Under the pieces are notes generated by a model, which was given only the letters and a program-made list of their open reading frames with translations, was not told where the DNA came from and ran no database searches. DNA of 43,215 bases, taken from NCBI GenBank assembly GCA_003427395.1, contig BFEA01000901.1:2655-45869 (forward strand), written 5' to 3'. Positions 20,930-30,673 of this stretch are shown here, piece by piece. How positions within the stretch are numbered: position 1 is the stretch's first letter; each line of letters opens with the position of its first letter. The position numbers and the translations under genes are program-made. The stretch comes from Chara braunii (Eukaryota > Streptophyta > Charophyceae > Charales > Characeae).

Positions 20930-22090
20930 ATTGGGGGTTTCACACTTGGATGAGACCGTCTTAGTCGACCGGCATACGCTTCGTACTTAGGAGATCAGCG
21001 CCCTAAGGAACGGACGACGTCCAGGTTCAATAGAACAAAAAAAAATATTGGGTTTTAATGAAATTTATTTAGGATTTTGAGAGTACGGTTTTTAGGCCTT
21101 GTATAAGAGCAAGATTTTTTGCGATGTTAAAAAAACAAAAAAAAGAATAAAAAAATATTTTTTGAGAACCACTGGAAGTGGCGAGGAAAAAAGCAAAAAT
21201 TTTCACAGTAAATCATTACTAGGCGGAGCATCATATATTTTTAAATTCAAATATTCATGTTTTTTATTTTGTCAAAAGATCATGTTTATAGTCCTATAAG
21301 TTGTGTATCACGACGAATATGTTTGAGGGTTTGGTGAACGTGCGAACGTGTTATCTTGTTTGTTAATACATTTGCCATAACATATTTTTCCTTTTTTTAA
21401 TATTACTTTTATTTTATTTTATTTTGGTTTTTTATTTTTAACTTGCGTTTGACTAGGAATTTCAAGATTTGTCTGAGATAAAAGTTGTTTGTGCTATTAT
21501 TTTGCATACAATATATTTTTTAAAAAATATTTTATTGGTAACTTCAAAATTGTTGTATTAAGTCGATAAATGTTGAAAACGACATATAGTCTTATATGCC
21601 AAAATTCACTAAAACTGTTTTCTTACAACTTTCGAGTTTGTTTTGTTGGAGCTCTGCTTTTCCGGAAGTCTATTGAGAATGACTTATAGTCCTATAACAG
21701 GATTTTTGTAAGAACGAGTTTTCCTCCACATCTTAAGGATCGCTCGACTGTTTGCCTGATTTTTTGCCTCGTCTCTTGGAAAGTGGTCAAAAATGTGTTT
21801 TTTATTTATTTATCAGAAATAGAAGTTCGACCTCTATTTTTTCACTCTATACAAAATGTTGGGTTTTGTGGTTTTGTTGGGTTTTCGCGAATCCTGTGTT
21901 ATAGGCGTTTTAATCGCGTTTACTTATACTATAGCGAACGATCAAACGCCCTCGGCTGACCCACCTCTGCAACTGCATGTAAAAACTTTCGCACAAGGGT
22001 CAGTAGCTCGGTAGGGATACACCCCTAAGGATGGTGACAACCCGTTAGGGAACCAAACTTATGCCCCGCGGGAACCTGTCCTGTCATAGG
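20930..22090 (-). repeat. Third, inverted partial copy of unit A/B sequence
   Basis: Its reverse complement aligns with about 8,730-9,080 of unit A and 14,925-15,200 of unit B (for example the GCTCGGTAGGGATACACCC block and AACGCCCTCGG), but is more diverged. It is split by the TIR element at 21,025-21,899. It directly follows the - strand ORF ending at 22,178, which suggests the repeat is LTR or 3'-flank sequence of that Ty3 family. Confidence 0.6.
21025..21899 (-). mobile_element. Non-autonomous TIR DNA element, copy 2 (inverted, diverged)
   Basis: The reverse complement begins ACACAGGATTCGCGAAAACC and stays colinear with 7248-8188 throughout, including the GACTATAAGTCATTCTC, TAAACATGAT and GATGCT-C-CC-AGTAATGATT blocks. 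The far end (about 21,025-21,060) has lost the outer part of its terminal repeat. It sits inside the inverted unit-like repeat. No coding capacity. Confidence 0.75.
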
Positions 22091-22177
22091 GGATCTCGTG
22101 AAGTACATCTGGCGCACCCGGCTAGAGTGGCGAAGGGACGATGCGACCTCGACCGTCTCGGCGGTCCGCGGGATTAA

Positions 22178-22744
22178 TTATGCATCGTCTCCAAGTTGTC
22201 TGTGGTATGCTTTTTGTTTTAACTCCTGAATGACATGGTCGGGAGGGCTCCCGCCTCTTTCGCGAGGAAAGGTAGGGGCTGATGCGCTCGACACCGGGAG
22301 GACGACGTGTAGCTTGGTGGAGGAAACCTGGAGCTGAAGATCGATGTCGTTTGCCATTACGACGAGATCGCGCGGTCGAGCCAGTAACCGCACCCACTCA
22401 GTCGTGATGCGTGCTGCCCAGTCTCACAATTGTCGGAGGATGGCGGTGTGCGGTGCTGGATGCAGTGTCGTAATGCCGCCTGTAAAGATGACAACGACCG
22501 ACACGTGGTTCTCGCCGGGTGGGGACAGGCGTAAAAAGGCCGACACCTCAACCAATACTCGTGTCGCTCTAGACTGCATGAATCAGAACTCCGCCGCCAC
22601 ATGAATGGCCGATGTACTGAAGAAGGTTGCGAATCGGAGAAGATCTGGACTCAATCTAAGATGCCGCACTTGCCGAATTGCAGAGAAAGCTCCCCCGGGT
22701 ACCATTAGACGCTCGCTGATCACCTGCTATGTCGAAAAGCTCAT
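22178..22744 (-). pseudogene. Extra ORF downstream of integrase, unknown product
   Basis: Starts at an ATG (22,744-22,742) overlapping the integrase stop TGA (22,743-22,741) as ATGA, in another frame, and runs 188 codons to the stop at 22,178. Three in-frame stops interrupt it (early TAG, then two TGA). Peptide segments such as VPGGAFSAIRQVRHLRLSPD, ENHVSVVVIFTGG and TTEWVRLLARPRDLVVMAND look coding. It sits where env-like ORFs occur in some LTR elements, but I see no signal peptide or clear membrane anchor. Function unknown. Confidence 0.5.
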
Positions 22745-24036
22745 GGCGATGGAGGCGGAGTCGAAGATGATGGTTGGGAGAGAAAGGAGGATTCAAGTTC
22801 GCCGTCGTCCTCCTCGATATCGAAGGAGGACGTAGACGGAGATGGAGAGGGGGAGGTAGGAAGAGGACGTAGGTAAGACACGTGGCGGATGATCGGACGA
22901 GCCGATCGACTGCCTGACACCTCTGGCGTGAGCCGTACGGTGTTCACTCTGCTCGGGACGAGCTCGACCATACGAAATCGCCCGAAGAATCGTGGCGCTA
23001 ACTTGCCTTGGCGAGCACATTTCCTCATATGCACGATGTCCCCTAATTTATATTGGGGCCGGGGCCCTGCATTCCTATTTTGGGCCTCGTAGCTACGAAC
23101 ATGCCGTCCGCGGGCTAGTTCGGTCATCCGTTGACGCTTCGAGCCAACCGGGGGAGGGACCGCTCCATCAGTTCCAGGTGTCATTTGACTTTCTCTCGGG
23201 CCGTGGCCCTCGTGGGCCGTTGTCCCAGGGTCGTTTCATCATTTAGGCTCGGTAGGGCTACACATGCCACACTATTGGTCCATAATTGGAAGGGGGCCAA
23301 ACCGGTGGACTCGTGGGGTGTCCCTTGATGAATAGCCAGAATATGGTCGACGATATCGCGCCAAGGCCTTGTATCTTGGGCCGCGATATTACGCCGTAAA
23401 GCTGTCTTGATAATCCGGTTGGCATTTTCTACTAGTCCGTTTGATTGCAACAAAGGGGGAGAGGTATTGCGAATCGAGACACCGTGCAGGACCAGACTCC
23501 TTAATATTTCCACTCGGAACTATGCCCCGTTGTCCGTTAGGATTTCCTCGGTATCCTGATGCATCCCAAGAAAACGGTTGACATACCGCACGATTTCCGC
23601 CGCTTGTCTCGTCTTACACGGATACGCCTCTATCCATTTCGAAAAATGGTCTACAAATACCAAAAGAAGTGAATATTCACATATATTTGGTCCAGGGGGC
23701 ACGACAATATCTTTGGTATCCATGCTGACCCTTTGGAATGGCCGTTCAACTACAGTGGGCACTATCGACCTAGGCCGCTGAATCGACGCTTTGTCGCCGC
23801 TGCAGACCTGACAGTTTCGGACGATGAACTTAACATCGTCATGGATTTTGAATCACTACCATTCATTATTGTTAATCACCGCCGCTGTAATCCGTACGGC
23901 GAAGTGAGCTGCAGTCTCCTCGTGTGCCGACTTAACCCACTCATACCTCATGAATGGATGAGGTACAGGCATCCAAATCCCACTTCCTTCAGTCTTTCGC
24001 TTTTCCAACCGTCCCTCGTTCCATCGGTAGTCCCAG
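22741..24036 (-). pseudogene. Ty3/gypsy-type integrase, 5' end cut by a nested insertion
   Basis: Read from 24,036 leftward: a linker (TEGSGIWMPVPHPFMRYEWV); a degenerate HHCC zinc-binding part (AHEETAAHF, then NCQVC); the catalytic core with first Asp in VSMDTKDI, second in LTDNGA and Glu in NGLVENANRIIK (about 34 residues between the last two); then YKLGDIVHMRK and FFGRFRMVELVP of the C-terminal domain; and a Ser/Pro/Glu-rich tail. Two stops follow the HHCC His pair, one TAG follows DNGA, and a TGA plus frame change lie near 23,181. RT, protease and gag should lie beyond the right end of this window. Confidence 0.85.
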
Positions 24037-25289
24037 TGTCGGGCGGCTGCCTACCAGCCGACGACTTTTTTCAAGAACAAACAATGATTTTTCCTTTCTT
24101 TTTCTCTGATGTTTTGTCTGGGTTTGATGTATGTGTACGTGTGAATGTGTGCTCTGTGAATGCCCCTGGATGGTCGGGTCTTCGTACTAACCCTTCAACA
24201 AGACGGAGAGGCGGATCGAACTGTGGTCGAAAGCAGGCTCGAGCGGGTCCCAAGAGCCAGAATTTTCGACACTAGGAACCAGGAATCAGGGGTCGGAGTT
24301 GGACTTTGGGCGAGCTTTGGAAAATTCGGGGGCCTGCGGAGACTCATGACGAACGCATGACCATGCCGAAGATGGGTCCCGGGAGGATAATGCGGACTGC
24401 AACTTGATAAGTTCCTGGGCGATGGCAGATCCCGTATCTACGGCTTAAGAGATCTGGGGTGGCCAGGTGCAATCGGCCGGGTGGTCGTCACGAGCGGACG
24501 ACCATCTGAAGCGCAGATCGGAGAACGCCCCAGCGACAACTCGGTGTCACGTAGAGATTGAGAAAGGATGGGGACGGCTGCCCGAGAATAGCGCAAGCCC
24601 TGTTCAAACTGTTGCTGCCTCGATAAGAGAAGGAGAGGAGGCGGGTCGAGAGAAAGGGGGAGGTGAGCAGTAGAGCTGCCTAGCTAAAGGACCACTCGCA
24701 TGACGGGGTGGGCCGGGGTGAAGAGCTAGGGAAAATATCTGCCGCAGAAGATTGATGGAAAAATGAGGAAGGACGGGTCCGCGGCGGGGGCGAGCAGGAG
24801 AATAGGAATCACCGCGAGATGGGTGGCCTGCGCGCCCAGGGAGACTTGTTAACTGTCAGGAGGAGGCGCGCTCTCCCAGCCCCTTCTTGGTAACCGTTTT
24901 TGGGAAACCGAGGGCCCAACATTCGACAGCTGGAGAAACTCCAAGAGGAGAAAGGCAAGGATGAATCAGACGAGAAAATGGGGAGAGGGGAAAGGATTTT
25001 GAGGGAATGATATTAAGGGAAAAGAGTGTGAAATCGGGGGTAAAGATTAAGAGGCGAACAAATGATCAGGTGAGGTTCTTGGCAAACGCCCGAAGAGGTT
25101 GGTGAAGACGCACTACGTGTAGGGAACCAACTTTGAGCTGCTGGGAGGAGTTAGAGGGTAGCTGAACAGGCGTCGGCCGGATTTTCTTCAAACGTGAGGG
25201 AGGGGGAGACTGCGAAACAAGTGAGAATGGGGGGGGGAGACGAACGGATGAGAAAACGGGGTTCATCGGCAGAGAGGTGAATCCACGAG

Positions 25290-25699
25290 NNNNNNNNNNN
25301 NNNNNNNNNNNNNNNNNNNNNNNNNNNNNNNNNNNNNNNNNNNNNNNNNNNNNNNNNNNNNNNNNNNNNNNNNNNNNNNNNNNNNNNNNNNNNNNNNNNN
25401 NNNNNNNNNNNNNNNNNNNNNNNNNNNNNNNNNNNNNNNNNNNNNNNNNNNNNNNNNNNNNNNNNNNNNNNNNNNNNNNNNNNNNNNNNNNNNNNNNNNN
25501 NNNNNNNNNNNNNNNNNNNNNNNNNNNNNNNNNNNNNNNNNNNNNNNNNNNNNNNNNNNNNNNNNNNNNNNNNNNNNNNNNNNNNNNNNNNNNNNNNNNN
25601 NNNNNNNNNNNNNNNNNNNNNNNNNNNNNNNNNNNNNNNNNNNNNNNNNNNNNNNNNNNNNNNNNNNNNNNNNNNNNNNNNNNNNNNNNNNNNNNNNNN
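25290..25699. other. Assembly gap (410 Ns)
   Basis: A run of unknown bases inside the 5' LTR. The last known bases before it (GGTGAATCCACGAG) are identical to the last bases of the window in the 3' LTR, so both LTR assemblies stop at the same internal point. Confidence 1.
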
Positions 25700-27054
25700 G
25701 GGCAGCGGGTGTACTCGCGTTCGGAGGCGGAACGCACGGGTGGTCCGCGCATCCGATCACCAAGCGCACGGGGGCCGTTGGTCGTCTTCACGTGTTCGGG
25801 GGAGAGAGCAACGACGCTCGGGATTTCGGAGTTTGAGGCGCTCGTACGCGACTAGAGACGAGCGATCAAGGAACTGAGAGAAAAAAATAGAGAGAGAGAG
25901 GGAGGGAGCGAAGGACTACCATCTCCGGATCGTGCAGATGCTCGGGAGGTGCGACAGACAGATTTGGGTGGTAGGCGTGCAGACTCGGGGAGGAGAGAAA
26001 ACGCACGATAGGAGGGTTGCGCACGTTCAAGGTGCTTAGAACTTCTGAGGCGAACCGGGCGCTCGGGAATCGACGCTCGTAGGCAGGCTCCACTAGCTGG
26101 CTCGGGGCGTGTGAGCGGAAGAGGACGCGGGATCACCTCTGAAGAATGGGACGCAGACCATCAAGGGGGCACGGGTCAGACGAAAGATCGAGCAGCGAGT
26201 ATAAGAGGCAGCGGAATCGAGAGGCGAAGGGGGAGATGCTCGAGCACGCATGTCTAGGGAGCATGGTCGCTGAGAGGTCGGAGCTAGGGGTCGCTCGGGA
26301 GGAAGGCGTCCGATCCGAAATCTTAATAGAGACTGAGAGAGAGAGAGAGGGGGAGAGGAAGAGGAAGGAAGGAGCTAGCCGAGAGGTCGGAAAAAGCTCG
26401 TACGGGAAGGCGCTTCCGGAACGCTCAGGGGATTCGGCTCCGCGTGAGTGCCCAAGCTCGTGGCGGCTCGAACGAAAGAGCCAGGTAGCGAGAAGAATAG
26501 TGGCTGAGGGGAAGAGAGGGAGCATGAGGGAGACAAACGCTGAAGGGAGTGCCCGAGTAGCTCCTGCTATAGGATTCGGGAGAGTCAGCGGAGCGGCGAG
26601 GTTGTTCCAAGGAACGTGCGCAGAAGGCACCGAGCAGGCTCGGGAGCATCGCCGTTGGAGATAAGCGTTTTCACTAGCCTCGGCCTTGCTGACGCTGAGC
26701 GAGTCAAATTGTCGCTCGCTCTCCGCTCTCGAGTCCTAGAAGAGTTCACCATTTTCGCGGCCGTCGCCTTCAAGTTCCTTGACTTTCGAGGCTGGACTCC
26801 TCGAGATGGGTTCGCTGCCTCGCTAGGGCGAACTCTCTGAGTAGGGGCCGCCAAGAAGGGATTCGTCGGTATCACACTCTGCGACTTTCAAGGAGGGATT
26901 CGTCCGTATCACACTCTGCGACTTCGAGCCGTCTGTTTTCGAGTTGTTCACCTACTTCGTATCTGTCGCGCTGGTTTGGAGTACATTTCCCACTGCGTGG
27001 GTGCAAAGCGTCGTATTTCGTCTTCTTCGATCCTGAGGACGCATACGGAGTGCA

Positions 27055-27112
<58 letters not shown>
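27055..27112 (+). repeat. (GA)n microsatellite in the 5' LTR
   Basis: About 28 perfect GA units. Nearby G runs and more GA-rich sequence make this part of the LTR strongly strand-asymmetric. Confidence 0.95.
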
Positions 27113-27113
<1 letters not shown>

Positions 27114-28347
27114 TTCGACAATTAGTTAACTGTGACCAGTTGGGGGGGGGGGGTTCAATGAGTCTAGGTACTTCATAACTGAGCTGACGTCGGAGGCTAC
27201 GAGCTGGGTTCTTATCGATTTCACCTTCACTTCGTTCGGCTATCGTGAGGCGACCTACACTTCTTGGCTGGTATCGGGCTTTCGGCTGACGGGGGAACCG
27301 GATATCTGCGAAAAGGGGCCAGTTTGGGGTGTTCCTCTGTTCCGTGTGCGTATGTCTGTGAGTGGGTAACAGACAGAGAGAGAGAGGGAGAGTGAGGGGG
27401 AAAAAGAGAGAGAGAAAGAGAGGAGGAGAGCTAAGCAGAGAGGGGCGAGGGAGCGAAAGAGAGACCTTAGGGGGAAATAGACCAAGAGAGGGGGAGACGG
27501 AAGTGCCGACCAAGGGAATCCGTAAAGAGCACGGACTCAGTCAGTCACCGGGCAAAAGGTCCACTCTTATTTGACAGCCCTTCTCGTACGGAGAGTTGGT
27601 TAGAGCAATTCCTTTGGGGCTAAGTCGAGAAGTTGCCCTTTGTCCGGTGGTCTCTCGTGTACCGAATAATTTTTTTTTGTTTGAAAGGAGATCTGTTGTG
27701 GCAATTCTTCTTCTTGACCCCGTCTGAGCAGCTTTTCGTGACCTGTCAAGTTTTTGCGCGAGGTCCATTGTGACCTGCTTTCTGCAGTATTTTTTCTCCT
27801 CACCTGGTCGCGACTTCACTCGACCCGAGTCGGCTGCGGTGACAGTCCTCTCCCACGCCCGTTCGGGGCAGCTCTAGACTAGGGGCTCAAACTGCTTAAC
27901 TGCCCTGCGATCTTTTTTTTCTTTGCCATACTCACCTGGTCGTCAATTTAAACTTAGCGTCGGGCAGCCCCGCGGCCGCTCTAGTCCCGCTTGTCATACG
28001 CTGGGGCCCTTTACTAACTTTGCTTTGGGTCCGATTCGAGCTGGTTGTCGGTGACGTCTCCCGGTCCTTGCCCTAGGTGTTATCATCAAGAAAAGGGTCG
28101 ATTGGCTCGGCTCGAGTTTTTTGAGGGGAACCTAGGCGTGCATACCCTTTGTGCGCCTGCGGGCCGCCCACTCTGAAAAGATCCGGTCAAAGAGAGGTAG
28201 GGACCAGGGCCGGATCTGGTACCTGACCGCACGGGAAGTGTCGGCGGGTCTTTCGGGGGCGTGTCGCAAGTGCGCAGAATCGGTTACAGCAGCGGGTAAG
28301 AACTGAAAGCAGCGCCTCACCCAAGGGAGAGCATCCCCGTGACAAAG

Positions 28348-28365
28348 TGGCGCCGTTGCCGGGGA
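28348..28365 (+). promoter_or_regulatory. Primer-binding site, tRNA-Asp type
   Basis: TGGCGCCGTTGCCGGGGA starts three bases after the 5' LTR end. From memory, the first 16 bases are complementary to the 3' acceptor end of plant tRNA-Asp, and the same PBS is used by Athila-type Ty3 elements. It primes minus-strand DNA synthesis and fixes the LTR border. Confidence 0.85.
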
Positions 28366-28805
28366 TGAGCATTTCTCCCGTGGCTGCGGCCGGCTCAGCA
28401 ATTACGGGTGAGGGAGGACCAGCGTGACAGGCAACAGTGAAGTGAGTTTGCGGCGTTCTTCAAAATTTCTGCGTCAAGTTCTTCGGCACGCATCTTCAAG
28501 GTAGTCTCCAACAGATTCTTCACGGTGATCACGTTTCTTCTCGAGCGACGTTGGCGAGGGGTTTATTGGGTCGGGGTTTGTTGTTGGGTTTTTGCGGGGG
28601 CGAGGGGTTTTCGGGTGTTGGGGCTTGTCTCCTTGGTTCTTTTTGCAGTTCCGCTCCGGCCCGCTTGCGATCTCGGCTCCCACTTCCGCCCTTCGAGAGG
28701 GTAAAGCAAGTCAGTCCCTTTTGTGTGTTTGGTTTTTGCGCCTGTTTATTTCTAAAAACTTGAAAAAAAAACTAAGGGGGTGCACAGTTTGCCTGAGGGG
28801 TCTGA
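28366..28805 (+). other. Leader between PBS and ORF1
   Basis: A 440-base untranslated leader; packaging signals would be expected here. I see no conserved motif that I can name and no convincing open frame. Confidence 0.4.
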
Positions 28806-29351
28806 ATGAGGGTGAAGAACAACGAAAGGGGAGGGAGAAGAACAGTCCGGGGAAATAGTATAAGGGGGTCTGCTCAAGGGGGAGAGAGGGAGAGAGAACG
28901 AGAGAGAGAGGGGAGAGGGGTTCGAGAGGAGACGGTAGCGCTGTCTATTTGGGATCCAAGGGGGTCACCAAGTGTTCTTGATCCGCACGGGTTGTGGAGG
29001 GCACCTACCCAGGGGCAAAGTCCTGCAAGAGGAAGTGTGTCTAGAGAGGGGTTAAGGGCTGCGATTCTCGACCCGCGGGGGCTGACAACGGTTCCGACTC
29101 CCGCAAGGGAGCGAGACTCTCAAACGGCACAGGTTCGGGACTTGGGGGAGAGGAGAGTTGTGCTACGGGTACCGGGGCGAGGGGGAGAGAGAGACACACC
29201 TACCCGTCCTAGCGAAAGCATTAGAGAAGAAGGGGGTACTTGGGAGACCTTGGACGAGGGATCGGAGGCCGACTCCTGGGTGGACCGGTGTCTAGCCGAT
29301 TTCTCGGACTCGGAACTGGGGGACTATTGGGACTACGATAACGAATATTGA
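28806..29351 (+). CDS. Accessory ORF1, unknown 181-aa protein
   Basis: First open frame after the PBS leader, ATG at 28,806 to TGA at 29,349. The N-terminal third is basic and low in complexity (a GEREREREREGRG stretch from a GA-rich tract). Two related segments follow: ALSIWDPRGSPSVLDPHGLW and REGLRAAILDPRGLTTVPTP. The C-terminus is acidic and aromatic (ADFSDSELGDYWDYDNEY). The repeated LDPRGL/LDPHGL motif and the acidic tail suggest a real, mostly disordered protein. No family recognised. A candidate intron begins nine bases after its stop. Ogre-type elements also have an ORF upstream of gag; I see no detectable similarity, only the same position. Confidence 0.5.
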   Translation: MRVKNNERGGRRTVRGNSIRGSAQGGEREREREREGRGVREETVALSIWDPRGSPSVLDPHGLWRAPTQGQSPARGSVSREGLRAAILDPRGLTTVPTPARERDSQTAQVRDLGERRVVLRVPGRGGERDTPTRPSESIREEGGTWETLDEGSEADSWVDRCLADFSDSELGDYWDYDNEY

Positions 29352-29360
29352 AGACTCAAG

Positions 29361-29447
29361 GTACGTATACTTATCAACCTCACCTGAGTGCCTCTTCCTA
29401 AAGCTCCGCTCTTTCCACCCTTTTTTATAAATTTCCCTATCTTCCAG
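29361..29447 (+). other. Candidate spliceosomal intron (87 bp)
   Basis: The donor is AAG|GTACGT and the acceptor is preceded by a pyrimidine-rich stretch (TTTCCCTATCTTCCAG). It lies just after the ORF1 stop. Downstream, one + frame is open for 39 codons (29,452-29,568, charged, with EAEKGEGNEVRRVHDEENGE). Joining ORF1 directly to it would still meet the stop, so splicing would act on a leader or require a frame change in ORF1. Confidence 0.35.
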
Positions 29448-29568
29448 TGATTCCAAGAGAGAAAAGAGGCAGCAGGAGGCGGAAAAGGGAGAAGGGAACG
29501 AAGTGCGAAGAGTTCACGATGAGGAGAATGGGGAGGGAGTAGATAGGCTAGCGATTTCCGATACATAG

Positions 29569-29951
29569 GTGGATCTTGTCCTGGGACCCGGGTAATTCCA
29601 CCCTTGAGGTGGGCCGAGTAGAGGCGTGGTACCGGATAGGCTAATTAGGACTAGAGGTCGGTTCAGTGGGGGACATAGGGCGCGGGTGTGTGACTTCGGT
29701 CCAACTCTGGGGAGGGGGTCGCCACCCTTCCTCGGGGATAACCTGTGTCCGCGACTAGTCTCTAGGTCGGGAGTGGGAAGGAGTCTCTCAACGGGGGAGG
29801 ACAGAAAGGTAGCCGAGTGAGACGACGCTCCTTTTCTGGTCCATTTGATCCTTTTGAGCTCACAGACTTCTCTTCCTCGCGGGATAGAAGTGGTGTCTCG
29901 AGTGGCCAAAAGGAAGTAGAAACTTAGGGGATTTTCCTTTGATTATACTGT
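29569..29951 (+). other. Spacer before the accessory ORF pair
   Basis: No supported frame. A pyrimidine-rich stretch ending in a possible 3' splice site (GATCCTTTTGAGCTCACAG) lies near 29,865, and an AT-richer stretch directly precedes the ATG at 29,952. Confidence 0.35.
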
Positions 29952-30311
29952 ATGAGCCTAGAAGTCGTTCCAGAATGGATTAGTGTGTGTACTCACGGAA
30001 GTGTTGACGTATGGTGTTACTCCTTTGGGCTATGGACGGGGGACTTTGATGTAGGTGTCTATGTGGAGGAGGGACAAGATCAAGGAGAGGACTTCCTTCG
30101 TGGCTGGGAAAAGGCGATAGGCGACTCCCGCTGTTCGCGGGGGGAACTGAGGGATTATGGGTACAAATATTTCTATTCTCTAAGATATCGAACCTACCCG
30201 AGAGGTGGTCGCCCGGCGCCGGTAATTCCGGACGCTTATCTCGACGGATCGGATGGCTGACAAGTGTTAGTGGGGATTGTGGAGCGTATAGTGAGAGCGG
30301 CGAATCCATGA
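29952..30311 (+). pseudogene. Accessory protein family A, copy A1
   Basis: ATG at 29,952. About half of roughly 92 aligned residues match copy A2: VWCYSF, WTGDFD, YVEEG, then WEKAIG, YFYS, and RGGRPAPVIPDAYLDGSD. A TGA at 30,258-30,260 stands where A2 has Trp. The frame stays open after it (VGIVERIVRAANP, matching VQIIEEIVQGDG of A2) to a TGA at 30,309-30,311, which overlaps the A2 start as ATGA. So A1 is probably a near-intact gene with one nonsense change. Conserved Trp/Tyr/Gly-rich sequence suggests a compact globular domain. Family unknown. Confidence 0.6.
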
Positions 30312-30673
30312 GCCCGAGGCCTTTGGAGTTCGAACCCGCGGGAATTAGTGTAGGTGATATAGACGGGGTAAATGTTTGGTGCTATACCTTTTACTGGTGG
30401 ACCGGACACTTCGACATAGCCTTGTACGTGGAAGAGGGTGTTGATAGGGAGACCGGATACTTGGAGAGCTGGGAGGAGGCGATCGGTCACGCACAGCTCG
30501 AAATGCAACTGCTGGGGGCTTACGAGATTAACTACTTCCACTCGTTCGGGTGTAGGACATTTTCACGAGGGGGTAGGCCAGTTCCCACTATTCCGGACGC
30601 TTTCCTGGACGGGTCGGACGAGTGGAGAGCGCTGGTTCAAATTATAGAAGAAATAGTCCAAGGGGATGGTTAG
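30308..30673 (+). CDS. Accessory protein family A, copy A2 (121 aa)
   Basis: Intact frame. Conserved core: VNVWCYTFYWWTGHFDIALY, VEEG, a WEEAIG helix-like part, YFHSFG, then RGGRPVPTIPDAFLDGSDEW and an amphipathic Ile/Glu-rich end. No signal peptide, transmembrane segment or catalytic motif I can name. Its ATG overlaps the last stop of A1 (ATGA), and its TAG lies five bases after the next ATG (ATGGTTAG), so both borders are compact. Conservation of the A1/A2 pair implies duplication followed by selection for a time. Confidence 0.65.
   Translation: MSPRPLEFEPAGISVGDIDGVNVWCYTFYWWTGHFDIALYVEEGVDRETGYLESWEEAIGHAQLEMQLLGAYEINYFHSFGCRTFSRGGRPVPTIPDAFLDGSDEWRALVQIIEEIVQGDG

Larger units (their letters stand above)
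24037..28344 (+). repeat. 5' long terminal repeat (~4.3 kb)
   Basis: The start is fixed by alignment with the 3' LTR: similarity begins at TGTCG-GCG-CTGCC in both and not before. The end is set by GACA three bases before the PBS, giving TGTC...GACA terminal inverted repeats. It contains 410 Ns, a (GA)n tract at 27,055-27,112, a G run near 27,143 and further GA-rich parts near 27,375-27,430. A TATA-like TATAAGAG lies near 26,200. Long - strand frames in it are not kept between LTRs and I do not call them genes. Confidence 0.8.

Noticed and set aside
23181-23184. ATGA overlap within the - strand integrase as another coupled start
   Set aside because: The integrase sequence continues on both sides, and the TGA most likely replaces a Trp codon. 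It is damage, not a gene border.
23733-24275. 180-codon + strand frame across the insertion point
   Set aside because: It crosses from antisense of the integrase zinc domain into the LTR; the - strand reading explains the first half.
25066-25855. Long open frames spanning the N gap on both strands
   Set aside because: They are open only because N codons cannot be stops; the flanking parts are LTR sequence and not coding.
25852-27513. Several 90-215-codon frames in the 5' LTR on both strands
   Set aside because: They arise from low-complexity GA/CT-rich sequence (Ser/Leu/Pro/Arg runs) and overlap one another. No motif or conservation evidence supports them.
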